Program-made: the position numbers and the translations under genes | Shown here: positions 1 through 13,396 of the stretch, piece by piece | Layout: each line of letters starts with the position of its first letter | How positions within the stretch are numbered: position 1 is the stretch's first letter | Assembly: GCA_963693085.1 (NCBI GenBank) | Contig: OY856411.1 | Location: forward strand, 119,908,267 to 119,972,266 | Direction: 5' to 3' | Source: Alisma plantago-aquatica | Lineage: Eukaryota > Streptophyta > Magnoliopsida > Alismatales > Alismataceae | Length of the DNA stretch: 64,000 nucleotides | Notes under the pieces: model-generated | Told to the model about the DNA's origin: nothing | Seen by the model: the letters and a program-made list of their open reading frames with translations, nothing else | Database searches by the model: none

Positions 1-240
1 GCCATCCGGGGTGAGTCCACCGATGGCACCTACTCACGATCAGGAAGGACCAGGCACCATGGGATAGAGAGTATAAGATCGTGGCTGATCATGAAGGAGA
101 TGAGGACGAGCCCAGAGGGAGAGGGTTCCAGCCCGAGAGAGCGCCTCCCTCCCCCCCCGAGCAGACAGCACCCCCACCGGGGTCTATAGGATCGCCAGAG
201 TGATCGCGAACCCTAGAAAGCGGCCAATTCCTATATATTA
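1..240. other. GC-rich segment, possible coding remnant
   Basis: The first 220 bases are much richer in G and C than the AT-rich DNA that follows, and they include a run of C around 150-158. Two frames stay open for tens of codons and read as acidic and proline-rich stretches, but no motif is recognisable and the left edge is cut by the window. It could be the tail of an exon, or a gag or LTR leader fragment of another element. I do not assign a function. Confidence 0.3.
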
Positions 241-2823
241 TTATTTATCAAATCATTTTAGGTAACTATGCCATGTAAATAATCATATGATTTCTTCTAC
301 GGGCATAACTTACCAACATAGTAAATGTGGAGAACCCAGGTGAATGTTAGTAAGTTATTTTCAAAATAACTACATTGTGGTGGTGTGCATAGTTGTTATG
401 GCTATTTCTCACTATGGTTGTTCCTTCCTCTAGATGGCAATTATGAAAATCTTATACATTCTACGACCTTGTATTTTTGTGGTCCTTGGAGAATGGTATT
501 TCTCATGTACGACGTCTATATTGAAATTTGTCCTTTGTATGTTGGTTCGTCGCTTATTATTTGGGGAGTTTGTTGCCTTTAATCACCTTTGATATTTGCA
601 GAGCAAGCAAGGATGATTTTACAAGACTCTTTTCCCCCTATGTTGGTTGGTAAAGACTTAAAATCACCATCTGTCACCTCCATCCCCCATTAGGGCAGTA
701 CTACCTATAAGAACATGAAAAGAACACACATAGGTTCATTACAATATAAATGATAATTATTGCAAAAGATCACATAGCCTTGCTGTCTTGACATCATTAT
801 GGAATCAAATAAATACAAATGGAGACCAAAACTACAGATCCATCACAACCCAAATCTTGAAACATGCTTGTCCTTAGTTTTTCTCTAACTACATCGTAGG
901 GTCAAGTAAAACATAAAAGAAATGTTGCACTCTAAAAAAGGTTTTTACTTGCTAATAAAGCCCAACAATGATTCTACTCGCGTATTTCATTTATCCATCA
1001 TCAAAAAAACAATTTGGTTGCTTTAGATGCAAAAATTCACAAGATTTTCACCAAAGACATCAAAATCATAATTGAATAAAGTGAGGAATTCTGTGGAGCT
1101 TCATAAAATTGCCTCATTATGGAAATCATCAAGATGTTTTGGAAAATTGTTCCCTTGAATGGATTCTACCCTAGATATATATTCACCATAGTTGTCCTAC
1201 TTGGATATCGAAAAGGGTGAAAGGTTTTATGACTGTTGTTACCTACCCCAATTGTTATCCAATTGGATGAAGGGGGCTGTAGAGGGGAGTGTAATTAAAT
1301 AAGAGTGCTCTTATTTTTCTTTTAATTTTTGTGGGTTCTATAATACAAGGACACCTTCATTTTATTTTTAGATTTTAATTTTTACCATCCCCTTTTTGTT
1401 TTAGGGTTGCATGATGGTAGGAGGAAGCAAAGAGGGTAATGTATTCACAACACCAAGCATTTTTATGGTGGATAAGGGATACTTTTTGTATCTTTAATGT
1501 GGTCGAGAGGTATGAGATCATAAAAGTCGAGTGAAAATGAAATCCAAGAAGCATGAATTTCCTTCTAGGGATTTATTGTACACAAGATCGACAAATGTCA
1601 TAAAATCTTAAAATAATCAACAATGATTAAGGAATAGGGAAAAAATGTGATTCTCATTTTCCTTGATCAAAAACTCCAAACACCTACAATTTACATGCAT
1701 TACAACTCAACCATCAATATACATTCGAAGAAAGAAATCTCATACAAGTAAGAAATCAAAAGATTACTCAAAAAGATGTAAACTCAAGAGATCTTGTGTA
1801 GATTCAACAAAGGTCAAAAATTTCAAAAATAAACTCAAGAGATCTTGGACTATTTGAAACACCTTGAGGCTGAACAAATTCCACAATCGGTGTGATAAGG
1901 GAAACATCTCTTCAAATCATTCAACCTTACGTCAAGGATTCCACACTGTATAGAAAGTATGAAATTGCATGCTATAAAAGAGTCCAACTAGCATACACAA
2001 ATGATCTAACAAATCTACAAGAAGTGCAAGTTATGGCATGAAAATAGAGTAGAAAAAATAAAAAAATTCAAAAGTGTGAGGAATTAAAATTGTGTGCAAT
2101 GCATATGCATGAAATGAAAGTGAATGAAATGTTCAAGATGATTTTAAAGTCAAAAGGGGTGTTCCACCCTACCACTCAAATATTGTGAGCCACCTTATCC
2201 TATACATGAAACTAGAACTGGATTAATAGGGGAAGAATGATTCAGTTGACGGGTATACTGGAGGCTGTTGACGGTATAAGCTCAAAGATCCATAGGGTTA
2301 GATGGTGGCACTTGTATTTACCAGCTTCTCCAATAATGTGGCTGTGGTGGTGGATATAAGACTCTGGGAAGCTCGTCATGGTCACATATTAATGGCCAAA
2401 ATCCCTCTTATACTCAAAATGTCTTTGTTCATAGTGGTGAAGGCGTTTAACTTGATTATAGTTATTGCTGGACATATCTCAGTTCTTCTAGTCAAATATG
2501 ATTACTTTGTAGTTGTGTCATCATAGAAGACATTTGTAGGTGTTTCTTGGAGCATGTGGTATAATGAGTGGGTCCTATCAATGAGATAACTACTTACTAT
2601 TATTGTAAAATAACCAATACAACCTCTAATATTTAACATCAATGAAGAAAAAGAAGGGTTGTACAATATTATTCAAAATATTATGGAGTACAAAGTACAT
2701 TGAGTATTTTCAATATAAGAAAGCTTACATCTTGAATAAATGTTTAACAACTTGGTCCAAGATGAACATTAAGGAAACTAAAGGAAAATACTAGAACTAA
2801 TTAGATCAATAGTTGAGGGAAAC
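241..2823. other. AT-rich flanking DNA, no gene seen
   Basis: The open frames here are shorter than 80 codons and carry no recognisable domain. I see no tRNA-like or rRNA-like sequence and no LTR ends. It is probably decayed intergenic DNA flanking the LTR element on its right. Confidence 0.5.
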
Positions 2824-2828
2824 CTAGG
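2824..2828. repeat. Target site duplication (ctagg), left copy
   Basis: The five bases ctagg lie directly before the TG of the LTR at 2829. The same five bases follow the CA end of the other LTR at 16413-16417. This perfect 5 bp duplication marks 2829-16412 as a single insertion. Confidence 0.85.
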
Positions 2829-3395
2829 TGTGGCATCCAACTTACAAAAACAAGATTTACTTAAGCAGAAGCATTCGTTAACAGCAGAATTACTGAAAAT
2901 CACTAAAAATTAAAACTTTTTACAAAGAGATCCAAACATAGGAAAACTCTTTCATCAAGAACCAATGTATAATATTTACATCCTAGTTCTTAAGTACATA
3001 ACTTGTACCATCTCTTCTCAAGGATTACAAATGTCAACTACCTTATTAAACTTATATATAGACAACATAAGAACCTCGAGGCATCAAGCCAAAATCTCAG
3101 ATCGATTCATTAAAATCACTAACTATTAACTCCGAAGACCTGAGAGTACAGAGACGACACATAGGACTATTATCTATATGACTTGACAGACAATATCTCC
3201 ACCTGAGATCCCACTACTGTCCCTGTTGTTGCTGTCCTTCCTCTGCTGTAGGGATTTCTATTTCTTTGCCTGCGTCCACCTAAAAACATTGGATCCCACG
3301 GGGGGTGAGACAATTGTAAATTGCCCCAGCGGGAGATATAACTCTCCACCAAAACATTATTATTGCAGTTTATTAGAATAAAACTGAGCAGAAGG

Positions 3396-3397
<2 letters not shown>

Positions 3398-3432
<35 letters not shown>
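3398..3432. repeat. (TA)n microsatellite in 3' LTR
   Basis: About 17 TA units. The equivalent site in the partner LTR (about 11089-11101) has only about six, so the tract changed length after insertion. Confidence 0.9.
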
Positions 3433-3435
<3 letters not shown>

Positions 3436-5576
3436 ACAGCAGATAAATCACTGTATGGATAGAGTGAAGTAATCCCCTTTTCTAAGGAGAACATTACATC
3501 TACCCATGGTAGGGTCGTAATTCATCCATCTACTTGCAATGCATGTAAAGAGATATAATTAACACCTATCAACTAAAGATGCATAAAAGAAATGTAACAT
3601 CAGCCAGTAAATTTCCATATTCAATCCTTAAGCAAACATGCTATACGACTGATTAAATTTTTCAATCACACTTATGCCCTGAGGAGATGAGGTATACCGA
3701 TCATACTCCAACCGACCATTGCGTAGTCAAAATCGGTACCATACAAGGTCAATGGAAGAGCCGACTTCCAAGACCTCCCACATCTCAGTCAGTTCGAGAT
3801 CACATGCAGGCCATCTTATGTCTCTGCTATATAGCTTTCCAGGGTATACTGTTAGCTTCCAACCCTTAGTTCATCACTGAACACTTTTACCACTTGTTAG
3901 GTAACTATTACATCTTGTTCCTCAGACTGAGGTATACATGATACTTGTTACACAAGCATCTCATGTGGCTCACAAGGCCCATTAAGTGTCTTCTCACCTT
4001 TGACTAGGCAACAACTTATTCATATGAATTATAAAGTCCATGCACATTTTGTTACTTTTACTAAGAAACAACAACATATTGGCACACAAGGCCAATACAC
4101 ATCTTATTACCTCTTACTTAGCACAATAACATGTTGGCACATAAGGCCAATGTACATCTTATAAAACAAGAGTAACACCCTTATTCCCTTAATAGGGTTA
4201 GGGTTTACTATTCACATCAAATTCGGGTTTCTCATATCCCATTTCACATTATTTAGGTTTTCATGTTCATATTGTCAATCCAACCCTAATATATTGCTCC
4301 ACTCCTCTTAGAGCATCTTTTTATATCACAAGTATTCACTCATGCCTCTTACTCTCATCATATATCATTTAAGGATTATCAATACAAGGTATGAGATCAT
4401 CTCTCATCCTTACCATGGTATGATTATATCCTACTCCTTATCATGACTTAACCCCTTTTTCAAGATATATTAGCCTATACTTATCAAAGTATATCAACCC
4501 TGAAATACTAAATGTGATATTTGTCAATTCTTGATGTATCATTTTCTTTATTACTTCTAACTTACTTAGGCTTATCAACTTATCTTGTATTAAGGTATTT
4601 CCCCATCTTAATACTTTCATACTCTAATCTATCACTTTTATCATAAAGTGCATAGGTCACACATAAGAATTATCCAACTATCTTCAATGATATGGACTAA
4701 TTTCGGGTTAAGGCATTGCTTACTATATGGTTGCCTATAATAAATCACTTTAGGTATTTCCCTTATCAGTGTAATAGTCACCATTCCATTATTAGGATTA
4801 GGGTCTCCCATACCATCACCCTTTATTAGGATTTATGGTTTCACATACTATCATCCTTCCTTAGGGTTAGGATTGCATATAGCATCACCATACATTAGGG
4901 TTTCATATCACATGGTCCATAATTAGAGTTTACTATTCATTCCAATTAAGGTTCTCTCATGGCATCTCCCTCAATTGGGTTTTCTTATGGAATCACCCTA
5001 AATTAGGGTTTCTCATGGAATCACCCTCAATTACGGTTTTCTATTTATCCCAATTAGGATTTCTCATTTCATTACCCATAGTTAGGATTTCTCATGTTTT
5101 TACCCTTGATTAGGATTACATCTTTACCCTAGATTAGGGTTAAGGTTCATCAATCTTCTTGATTAGGGTTTCATGATCTCTTCATTAAGGATCGTATCCT
5201 AAATTCATAGTTTATTCATATTGAAGGTGTTGAGGCTTATCCATTACATGATTATCCTACATGTATGGATTCCTCTCTCTCTCATCCTCTCTAGGATGTT
5301 GACTATGTCAACTTAGTTAGATTAGGTCAACCAACCCCTCAATTAAGTACATTCACATAGGGTTGACATAGTGTATTGAAGTATTGCTTATTTTAAGCTT
5401 CAAGGATTAACTCACCTAAGGTTACCAATCACTTGGTACCTTAAAGGTAAAACCCTAGTGATTATCTTTGAGATAAATCAATAAAAATTATAGGGTCAAT
5501 TGATCCTTCATCACAATATGTTTTCAATTGATATGATCACATTGAATCACTAAATGTTCTTGACCCTTTACTCTCT

Positions 5577-5739
5577 AAACGGTTTGAAACCGTTTGGGCA
5601 AGAGTGTGTTGAAACCAATTGGGCTTGGGTCTCCAAACGGTCTGGAGACCGTTTGGACCCAAATGGTCTGGAGACCGTTTGGACCAAAATGGTCTTGAGA
5701 CCATTTGGACTCAAATGGTCTTAAGACCGTTTGGTCCAA
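5577..5739. repeat. Cluster of palindromic AAACGGTCT/AGACCGTTT repeats
   Basis: A tandem series of inverted repeats. Each has arms like aaacggtct and agaccgttt around a 2-4 base centre and is spaced about 28-30 bp from the next. Further scattered copies lie at about 6026-6090, 6220-6262 and 6465-6530 of the same LTR. Each unit could form a short hairpin, and the arms carry CG sites. Confidence 0.85.
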
Positions 5740-7949
5740 ACCCTCTCAAAACTGAATGGACTAGAAAGGTCTTTCAACACTTAAACAATTCAAGGTTTCC
5801 CTCAATGAACTGACTATCAACGGAATCCTTGATTCATTCATCAATTGAACTATTGAATCATCCTTCATTTGGACCATCAATTAGGGTTTTGAACCCAATT
5901 GAACTAGGATTTATAATCAAGAAACCTTCAATTAGGGTTTTGAAATTGAGGAACCTTCATTGATTAACATTGTGGAACTGATTAAATTGAAATCAATGAA
6001 TCATCATCAAACTATGATATAACCTGCCCCAAACGCACTTGAGGTCGTTTGGATGACCTCCAAACGGTCTTGAGACCATTTGCCCCATCCTATCCTTGGA
6101 ATTTGTGAAATTTCATTAGGGTTTAGATCATTGGATTGATCATCAATTCAGCTATTAATTGCATTTCAATTTGGTATCTCTGGACCTTCAATTACTCAAC
6201 CATACTCAACCCTAGACCTCCAAACGGTCTTGGTTGACCTCGAAACAGTCTTGAGACCGTTTGGGTTAATCAACCCAAAAATCTAAATCAATCAATTGGA
6301 AATTTAGCACTTAACCCGATTAGGGTTTGGTAATTGATGAACCCTCAACTAATGAACCCTTTGGAATTAATCAATTATATTTAATGGGTCATCAAACATC
6401 ATCATTAGCATCAAATCTCCAAATGGTCAACTATGGTCAACTCTTCCAAATGGTTTGAAACTGTTTAGTTCCTAACGGTTTGATGAAATCGTTTAATTCC
6501 AAACAGTTTTTTTGAAACCGAATGGACAACTTGTTGAAACTGATTGGAATAGAAATTGCTTGGGAAAAGTGTCCAAGATGATGTCATCATCATATACCTT
6601 CGTTCTTGTAACTTATAGTACTTCTTATTTCATGAATTTATCAATAACAACAAACAATTAATCAAGAAGATGAAGGAATCAACGAAATTGCAAGATTGAT
6701 AGTTGAATAACAATGTAGAGGGGTTCAAGTTATAAAACCCGCCTCAAATTGAGCTTCAAAGCTTCAAGCTCACGTAAACAATGGTGGATAAAACTCCTTT
6801 CACTATCCTAAGGCTCGTCCTCAAGCTTTGAGTGAAAAGGAATGGTTAGAAATGAAGATGGGATCGAGATAAGAAGAAATCATGCATTGATTTTCGATTT
6901 CCACCATGGAATTAAGGTAAAAGAAGGTCAAGAAGCTTACCAATAGGTTGGGGGTCGTCCTCCTTATCCTCCAAGCTCCCTTTTTCGTTTTTAAAGAAAA
7001 GAGAAGAAGTGGATTCGAAATTACCCCTTCATCTCATGGATAAAGGAGCATATATATGAATTTTATTGAAAATTCATTTAAGAGAGAGAAAGTAGCAATT
7101 ATCTCCTCAATTTCCTTGCCACTTGCCCCCTTCTCTTCGTTAGGGACGAGGCTATATTATTTTCCTCTTATTACTATCAATTATCCATGATTTAAAGAAA
7201 ATCAAATTAAGCACCTTAACCCTTATAATAATAATATCCTAATGTTAGTGGATATTTCTTTTTCTTTTCTTAATGTGAGTGGGTTCTCCACTCACGTCGA
7301 TATTTCCTTTTCCTTTGCAAGGAAAAAGGACTTCCACACTTGTTTATTTTCAACGATGGTTGATATTTTGGTTGAAGGGAAATCCAATTAATATAATTAT
7401 TTTTGCATTAAATTGAGTTAGGGTTTCAATTATGCTTAAATCTTGATTATTTTAATATTAAGATTCTCTCTCCTTCAAAGAGATACAAATGAGATGCCCC
7501 TCTCGTTTTATTTGCTCTACATGATGCCAAGAAACATTAGGGACTATTTTAAAGTGGTAATTTGCATATTGAACCCTACGTTTTTGGGTAAATTGCACAT
7601 TACACCAAAACTAGGTTTTAATGCACAAACATTGCTTTATCAGCTCTTTCTGGGTACTCAGGCTTTTCCCCAGCCATAACTCTGCATCATATCCATTCTT
7701 ATGATGATTCAACACATGAAGAACATTTAATCATGTAACATTTGCAAGTTAACCCCTCAACTTGGGTAAGTTGCACTTTAGTCCAAAATAAGCAAACATT
7801 GCTTCAACATTATTTAAACATGACCAAAATTGAAACATAGGTTCCTCTTGGGCCTTAATTACTTTTCACAAAATAAAATTAAAGATCTAATTATCTTTCT
7901 TAAACAAAAATTCTAGGGTTAAGGAATAACCCAGGTCAGGGGTGTTACA

Positions 7950-7970
7950 AATTATAAACCCCTAACAAGG
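7950..7970 (-). other. Polypurine tract of the giant-LTR element
   Basis: Read on the minus strand, a G-rich stretch (ccttgttaggggtttataat) ends directly at the start of the 3' LTR, which is where plus-strand priming occurs. A very similar tract (ccttgctaggggtttattgt) sits at 51923-51942 beside another chromovirus LTR. This supports both the orientation and the lineage. Confidence 0.7.
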
Positions 7971-9530
7971 ATTTCGTCCCCGAAATCCCAGATAAAGGTA
8001 GACAAATATTATCCATTCATCATACTATCTAGTCTTCACATAACATTTAATTGTTATGGAGATACCATAAATCTTTGATCAACACAAAGTTATTCCACAC
8101 AAGTTTATCATAGAATGGTTCACACGGGGCACCTACTCCACTATCCTTTCTATTATTAACTGTGGAATTAATTCTGTGTCAGGTAACACTTTTTCTTAAT
8201 TTACAGTTTCATGTGACAAATTATTGTTTCTAAGGAGTCTCCCATGCTCCTTATTTAATTCAGCATTTCTCTTTCATGATCACAATTATGTTATGTCACC
8301 CTCTTGGGACTATAAGTCTTTTCATACCTTGATTGTGCCATCTCACCTGGTGACATAATACTAGATTTCCTTATTACTTGTACTAACTATCTCATTAGTT
8401 CTACATTCTCTTATCATAAGGAGAGATTACTTTATCAATTAAGAGCTTATCTCAAAGATATCTTTAATTGTTATGTTTATGCAAAGCATAAACCCCTAAC
8501 ATGTGATGTTTATACTATTAAGTTGATTTCATGGTTGACCATTCCAGGTAGCCATCATAAATCATATGGTATTTATTTAGATACCAGGATCTCTTACCTT
8601 GGTATCTGTCACATGTGTTGAAAACACATCACATATTTATCTTCCTTTCATCTTGAGACATTATTTGTTACATATGTCTTTACCTTGGAACTAAAGTCCA
8701 AGATAAACTGATACTTTTCTAAGTATCCATCACATTAACATTTTTATCTTATGCACATCAAGTGTCCTAAGACCCACTTGATTTCCATGTCCCTGAAAGG
8801 AAAGAAAACAAGCGATCATATTCTTTTTATTATTTCATGAATTTTCAACTATTCATGAATCATTTACTCTTTGTCTCATCCTAGGTTCCTTGCCCTCAAC
8901 ATAGGAATTTATAAGGATGTCTACATAACATTATTCCTTTCTTTGTTATTATCTAACATGTTCATGAGTATCTTATGATCTCATCACATTTCCCATTTCC
9001 TCATTATGGGAAACAATCTTTATTATACACAAACTTTATCGAACAGGGATCACCTCCCTTGTTCTGATTTTTATCTTATGAGGAGTATACTATTTACTTC
9101 CTCATACACAAATACTCATCTAAGATTATATCATATTTCTCTTTGTTATTTTTTAGGATATGACACATTTTTCCATTCCATATTTCTAATTTCATGATAC
9201 TCATTAGATTGTCTCAGAATGACTACTTGATCAGAGCAATAAAAAAGATAACAATCTAAGAGTCTCCATACTCACTTTATCATAAATAGTTGTATACCTG
9301 GCCAGGGTATATAAATACTGAGATTAAGTAGTATACAATGTGTATCATATTCCTTTCTTTTCATATTATCACAAGCATAAGTTCTAACATTCCTAGATTT
9401 TATCCAGGCATCTCTTCTATGCCTCATCCTCCTTCATAGAGGTAAGAACAAGAGGAAACATCTATAATGTTGTTGTACAAATTATAAGTCCTCATAGGAC
9501 CATTCAAGGAAAACTCAATCAATTACTTTC
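7971..9530. other. Non-coding interior of the giant-LTR element
   Basis: About 1.6 kb between the end of gag and the polypurine tract, where pol would normally lie. I find no reverse transcriptase, integrase or chromodomain motif on either strand. Only short open frames are present. Confidence 0.6.
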
Positions 9531-9540
9531 TCAATTTAAC

Positions 9541-10391
9541 TCAGGAAACCATAAAAAGACATATTAGAATGACATTATTTTGTCTAACCTGTTTCATTTC
9601 GCAGTTATTTGCTGCCTCAAGCTGATTCTTTTCATAAAATCTTACCATTGCTAGTTGCCGACTACGCTTTTTGTTATTATATATAGATAAACTAGCTTGG
9701 GACACATGTCTTCGTCCTCGTGTGCTATTACTAGACCATTTCTTATGAGAGTCTTGCTGACTCTGCCTCAGGGGTTGATTCACCATAATATTTTTGGCTG
9801 AGCAATTTCTTGCCAGATGTCCTACCTGTCTACATTGATAACAAGTTCTGTTCTCCCACTGAGGCCTAGATGGTTCTTTACCCCTTCTGGGTAGCCCTTG
9901 CCTTGGTGCACGAGTCCCTGGTTGTACTGGTGGTACCAAAAACTTCTTCTTTTTGGAACTACTAGGCCTCTATTCCTGAGTTTGGATAGGCCTTTTCTCA
10001 ATTCTTTCTTCCTTATTCTTTATTGGACAATTCTTTATGATATGTCCAGGCTTTCTACACCTATAACAAATTCTATTTTGAGTTGTAATCTATTCCTTCC
10101 CACATTTTCTATTGCTTCATCATGTTGATGTTGATTAGGAATCATGTTGGAGCCCGCAACTTCATCATTGGGGGTTGGTAATCTGGGTTGTATTGCTAAT
10201 GCATGGTCCACTACATGCATCACAGCTTCCCTAAATTTCCCATGCAGAGCTTGGAAAGTTGGGCTCTCTATCATAGCTTGGTTCAACTGAGGATATTCAG
10301 ATACTAGTTCTTTCCTAGTCCAGTCCCTTGCACCATTTCCTAGTGCAGTAATGCTGCTTTCAACATCATGTTCTTCATGTGATCCAGACAT
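9541..10391 (-). pseudogene. Broken gag with two CCHC zinc knuckles
   Basis: Remnant of an LTR-element Gag, the nucleocapsid and RNA-binding protein. The first part (10391 down to about 10065) begins with ATG shortly after the primer site and encodes about 110 acidic and polar residues. A frameshift near 10070 moves the frame. After it comes a first knuckle, CYRCRKPGHIIKNC (near 10020-10065), then an in-frame TAG near 9972. A basic linker follows, then a second knuckle, CYQCRQVGHLARNC (near 9800-9850), and a polar tail ending at 9541. The capsid-like region of about 100 or more residues that normally precedes the knuckles is missing or very short, and no protease follows. Two CCHC knuckles plus the iMet primer site fit a Ty3/gypsy element. 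The product is almost certainly not functional. Confidence 0.8.
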
Positions 10392-10505
10392 CTTTAAGTT
10401 CTTCTTTTCCTATATGAGTAGAAGACACTATCAGATAATATGTAAGACACTAGAACAAACTCAACAACCTTAATCCTATGTTTCTGTAGACTTAGCGAAC
10501 CTAGG

Positions 10506-10517
10506 GCTCTTATACCA
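10506..10517 (-). other. Primer binding site (tRNA-iMet type)
   Basis: On the minus strand, five bases after the 5' LTR end, the sequence tggtataagagc matches the usual plant initiator-Met primer site (tggtatcagagc) at 11 of 12 bases. It fixes the right-hand LTR as the 5' LTR. Confidence 0.8.
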
Positions 10518-13200
10518 ACAATTGTGGCATCCAACTTACAAAAACAAGATTTACTTAAGCGGAGGCATTCGTTAACATCAGAATTACTGAAAATCACTAA
10601 AAATTAAAACTTTTTACAAAAAGATCCAAAAACAGGAAAACTCTTTCATCAAGAACCAATGTATAACATTTACATTTTGGTTCTTAATTACATAACGTGT
10701 ACCATCTCTTCTCGAGGATTACAAACGTCAACTGCCTTATTTACCTTGGATACATACAACATAAGAACCTCGAGGCATCAAGCCAAAATCTCAGATCGAT
10801 TCGTTAAAAGCACTAACTACTAACTCCGAGGACCTGAGAGTACAGAGACGACACATAGGACTATTATCTATATGACTTGACAGACAATATCTCCACCTGA
10901 AATCTCATTGTTGTCCCTACTGTTGTTTTCCTTCCTCTGTTGTAGGGATTTCTATTTCTTTGCCCGCGTCCACCTAAAAACATTGGATCCCACGGGGGTG
11001 AGACAATTGTAAATTTCCCCAGCGGGAGATATAACTCTTCGCCAAAACATTATTATTGTAGTTTATTAGAATAAAACTGAGCAGAAGGATTATATATATA
11101 TTTAACAGCAGATAAATCATTGTATCGATAGAGTGAAATAATCTCCTTTTCTGAGGAGAACATTACATTTACCCATGGTAGTGTCGTAATTCATCCATCT
11201 ACTTGCAATGAATGTAAAGATATATATTTAACATCTATCAACTAAATATGCATAAAAGAAATGTAACATCAGCCAGTAAATTTCCGTATTCAATCCTTAA
11301 GCAAACATGCTATACGGCTGATTACATTTTTCAATCACACTTATGCCCTGAGGAGATGAGTTATACCGCTCATACTCCAACCGACCATTGTGAAGTTGAA
11401 ATCGATACCATACAAGGTCAATGGAAGAGCCGGCTTCCAAGACCTCCCACATCTAAGTCAGTGTGAGATCAGAAGCAGGACATCTTGTGTCTTTGCTATA
11501 TAGCTTTCCAGGGTATACTGGCAACTTCGCTATAGAAGCAGGGTCAGCCGCACTCTCTTCACGATCGAGAGATTTCATGTTTACCTCCATCAATCCAGCA
11601 TTAATATTATTGGAAGATGTGTACTGCATCTATCCCAATCATCGGGAGATTCGTGATACATCCATCCCGATACAAACAATGAAGGATTGAGAGGTTTAAT
11701 GTTTACCTTCCATCAATTCCCCCATTAGGACGTAAGGATATGTTCGCCCATAAACCCCCACATATTCAAAAATATGCATTCCAGGTTTTGCCATGGAGCA
11801 ACACGTTTCACCATCACCAAATTACTGACGATGATGGATCTATGGTCAGGGCTCTACATGATAGGATTTCACTTGATAAATTAAGTACATTAGAACATTC
11901 TTTTAGAATCAGTCAAGTTCTCAAACAGGAATTATTATGACTATTGCTACAAAGAAACATGTACTATTATCATCAATTACTTCTCAGTCTTTATAAGACA
12001 TTGGGATCTCAGTCCCTCAATTTAATACTTGGAATTCTCATCCCTCAACCACATCATTACCATGCTTATCAAATCTGGGTATTTAAACCCTTAGTTCATC
12101 ACTAAACGTTGTTACCACTTGTTAGGTAACTATTACCTCTAGATCCTCAGACCGAGGTATACATGATACTTGATACACAAGCATCTCACGTGGCTCACAA
12201 GGACCATTAAGTGTCTTGTCACCTTTCACTAGGCAACAACTTATTCATATGACTTATAAAGTCCATGCACATTTTGTTACTTTTACTAAGCAACAACAAC
12301 ATATTGGCACACAAGGCCAATACACATCTTATTACCTCTTACTTAGCACAATAACATGTTGGCACATAAGGCCAATGTACATCTTATAAAACAAGAGTAA
12401 CACCCTTATTCCCTTAATAAGGTTAGGGTTTACTATTCACATCAAATTTGGGTTTCTCATATCCCATTTCACATTATTTAGGGTTTCATGTTCATATTGT
12501 CAATCCAACCCTAATATATTGCTCCACTCCTCTTGGAGCATCTTTTGATATCACAAGTATTCACTCATGCCTCTTACTCTCATCATATATCATTTAAGGA
12601 TTATCAATACAAGCTATGAGATCATCTCTCATCCTTACCATGGTATGATTATATGATACTCCTTATCATGACTTAACCCCTTTTTCAAGATATATTAGCC
12701 TATACTTATCAAAGTATATCAACCAAGAAATACTAAATGTGATATCTGTCAATTCTTGATGTATCATTTTGTTTATTACTTCTAACTTACTTGAGCTTAT
12801 CAACTTATCTTGTATTAAGGTATTTCCCCATCTTAATACTTTCATCCTCTAACCTATCACTTTTATCATAAAGTGCATAGGTCACACATAAGAATTGTCC
12901 AACTATCTTCAATGATATGGACTCATTTCGGGTTAAGGCATTTCTTACTATAAGGTTTCCTATAATCAATCACTTTCGGTATTTCCCTTATTAGTGTAAT
13001 AGTCACCATGCCATTATTAGGATTAGGGTCTCCCATACCATCACCCTTTATTAGGGTTTAGGGTTTCACATACTATCATCCTTACTTAGGGTTAGGATTT
13101 CATATAGCATCTCCCTACATTAGGGTTTCATATCACATTGCCCATAATTAGAGTTTACTATTAATTCCAATTAAGGTTCTCTCATAGCATCTCACTCAAT

Positions 13201-13396
13201 TAGGGTTTCTTATGGAATCACCCTCAATTAGGGTTTCTCATGGAATCACCCTCAATTAGGGTTTCTCATGGAATCACCCTCAATTAGGGTTTCTCATGAA
13301 ATCACACTCAATTAGGGTTTCTCATGGAATCACCCTCAATTAGGGTTTCTCATGGAATCACCTTCAATTAGGGTTTCTCATGGAATCACCCTCAAT
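13201..13396. repeat. 28-bp tandem array, seven copies, each with a telobox-like core
   Basis: Seven head-to-tail copies of exactly 28 bp starting tagggtttctcatgg. Each contains TAGGGTTT, the complement of the plant telobox AAACCCTA. The partner LTR has only about two copies at the same place (about 4976-5031), so this array expanded in one LTR after insertion. More single TAGGGTT motifs are scattered over about 12420-13520. Confidence 0.92.

Larger units (their letters stand above)
2829..7949 (-). repeat. 3' LTR of the giant-LTR element
   Basis: This LTR is 5121 bp long with TG...CA ends, in minus orientation. Against the partner at 10523-16412 it lacks a block of about 550 bp: after 3852 it jumps to sequence that lies near 12080 in the partner, with about nine filler bases at the junction. 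It holds only two copies of the 28-bp block near 4976-5031 but a longer TA tract at 3398-3432. Open frames inside are short by-products of simple and repeated sequence, not genes. Confidence 0.88.

Noticed and set aside
4190..5180. Interstitial telomere tract because of many tagggtt motifs
   Set aside because: The motifs are spaced by 20 or more bases and never form consecutive TTTAGGG units.
5619..5813. Repetitive open frames over the palindrome clusters (also 13901-14138)
   Set aside because: The apparent protein repeats come from translating 28-30 bp DNA repeats. Frames differ between LTR copies and strands.
10394..10597. 67-codon minus-strand frame upstream of the gag remnant
   Set aside because: It spans the primer site and the LTR boundary, so it cannot be a gag extension in a normal element.
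13201..13396. CRISPR-like array of regularly spaced repeats
   Set aside because: The units are directly adjacent 28-bp tandem copies with no variable spacers, in plant nuclear DNA.
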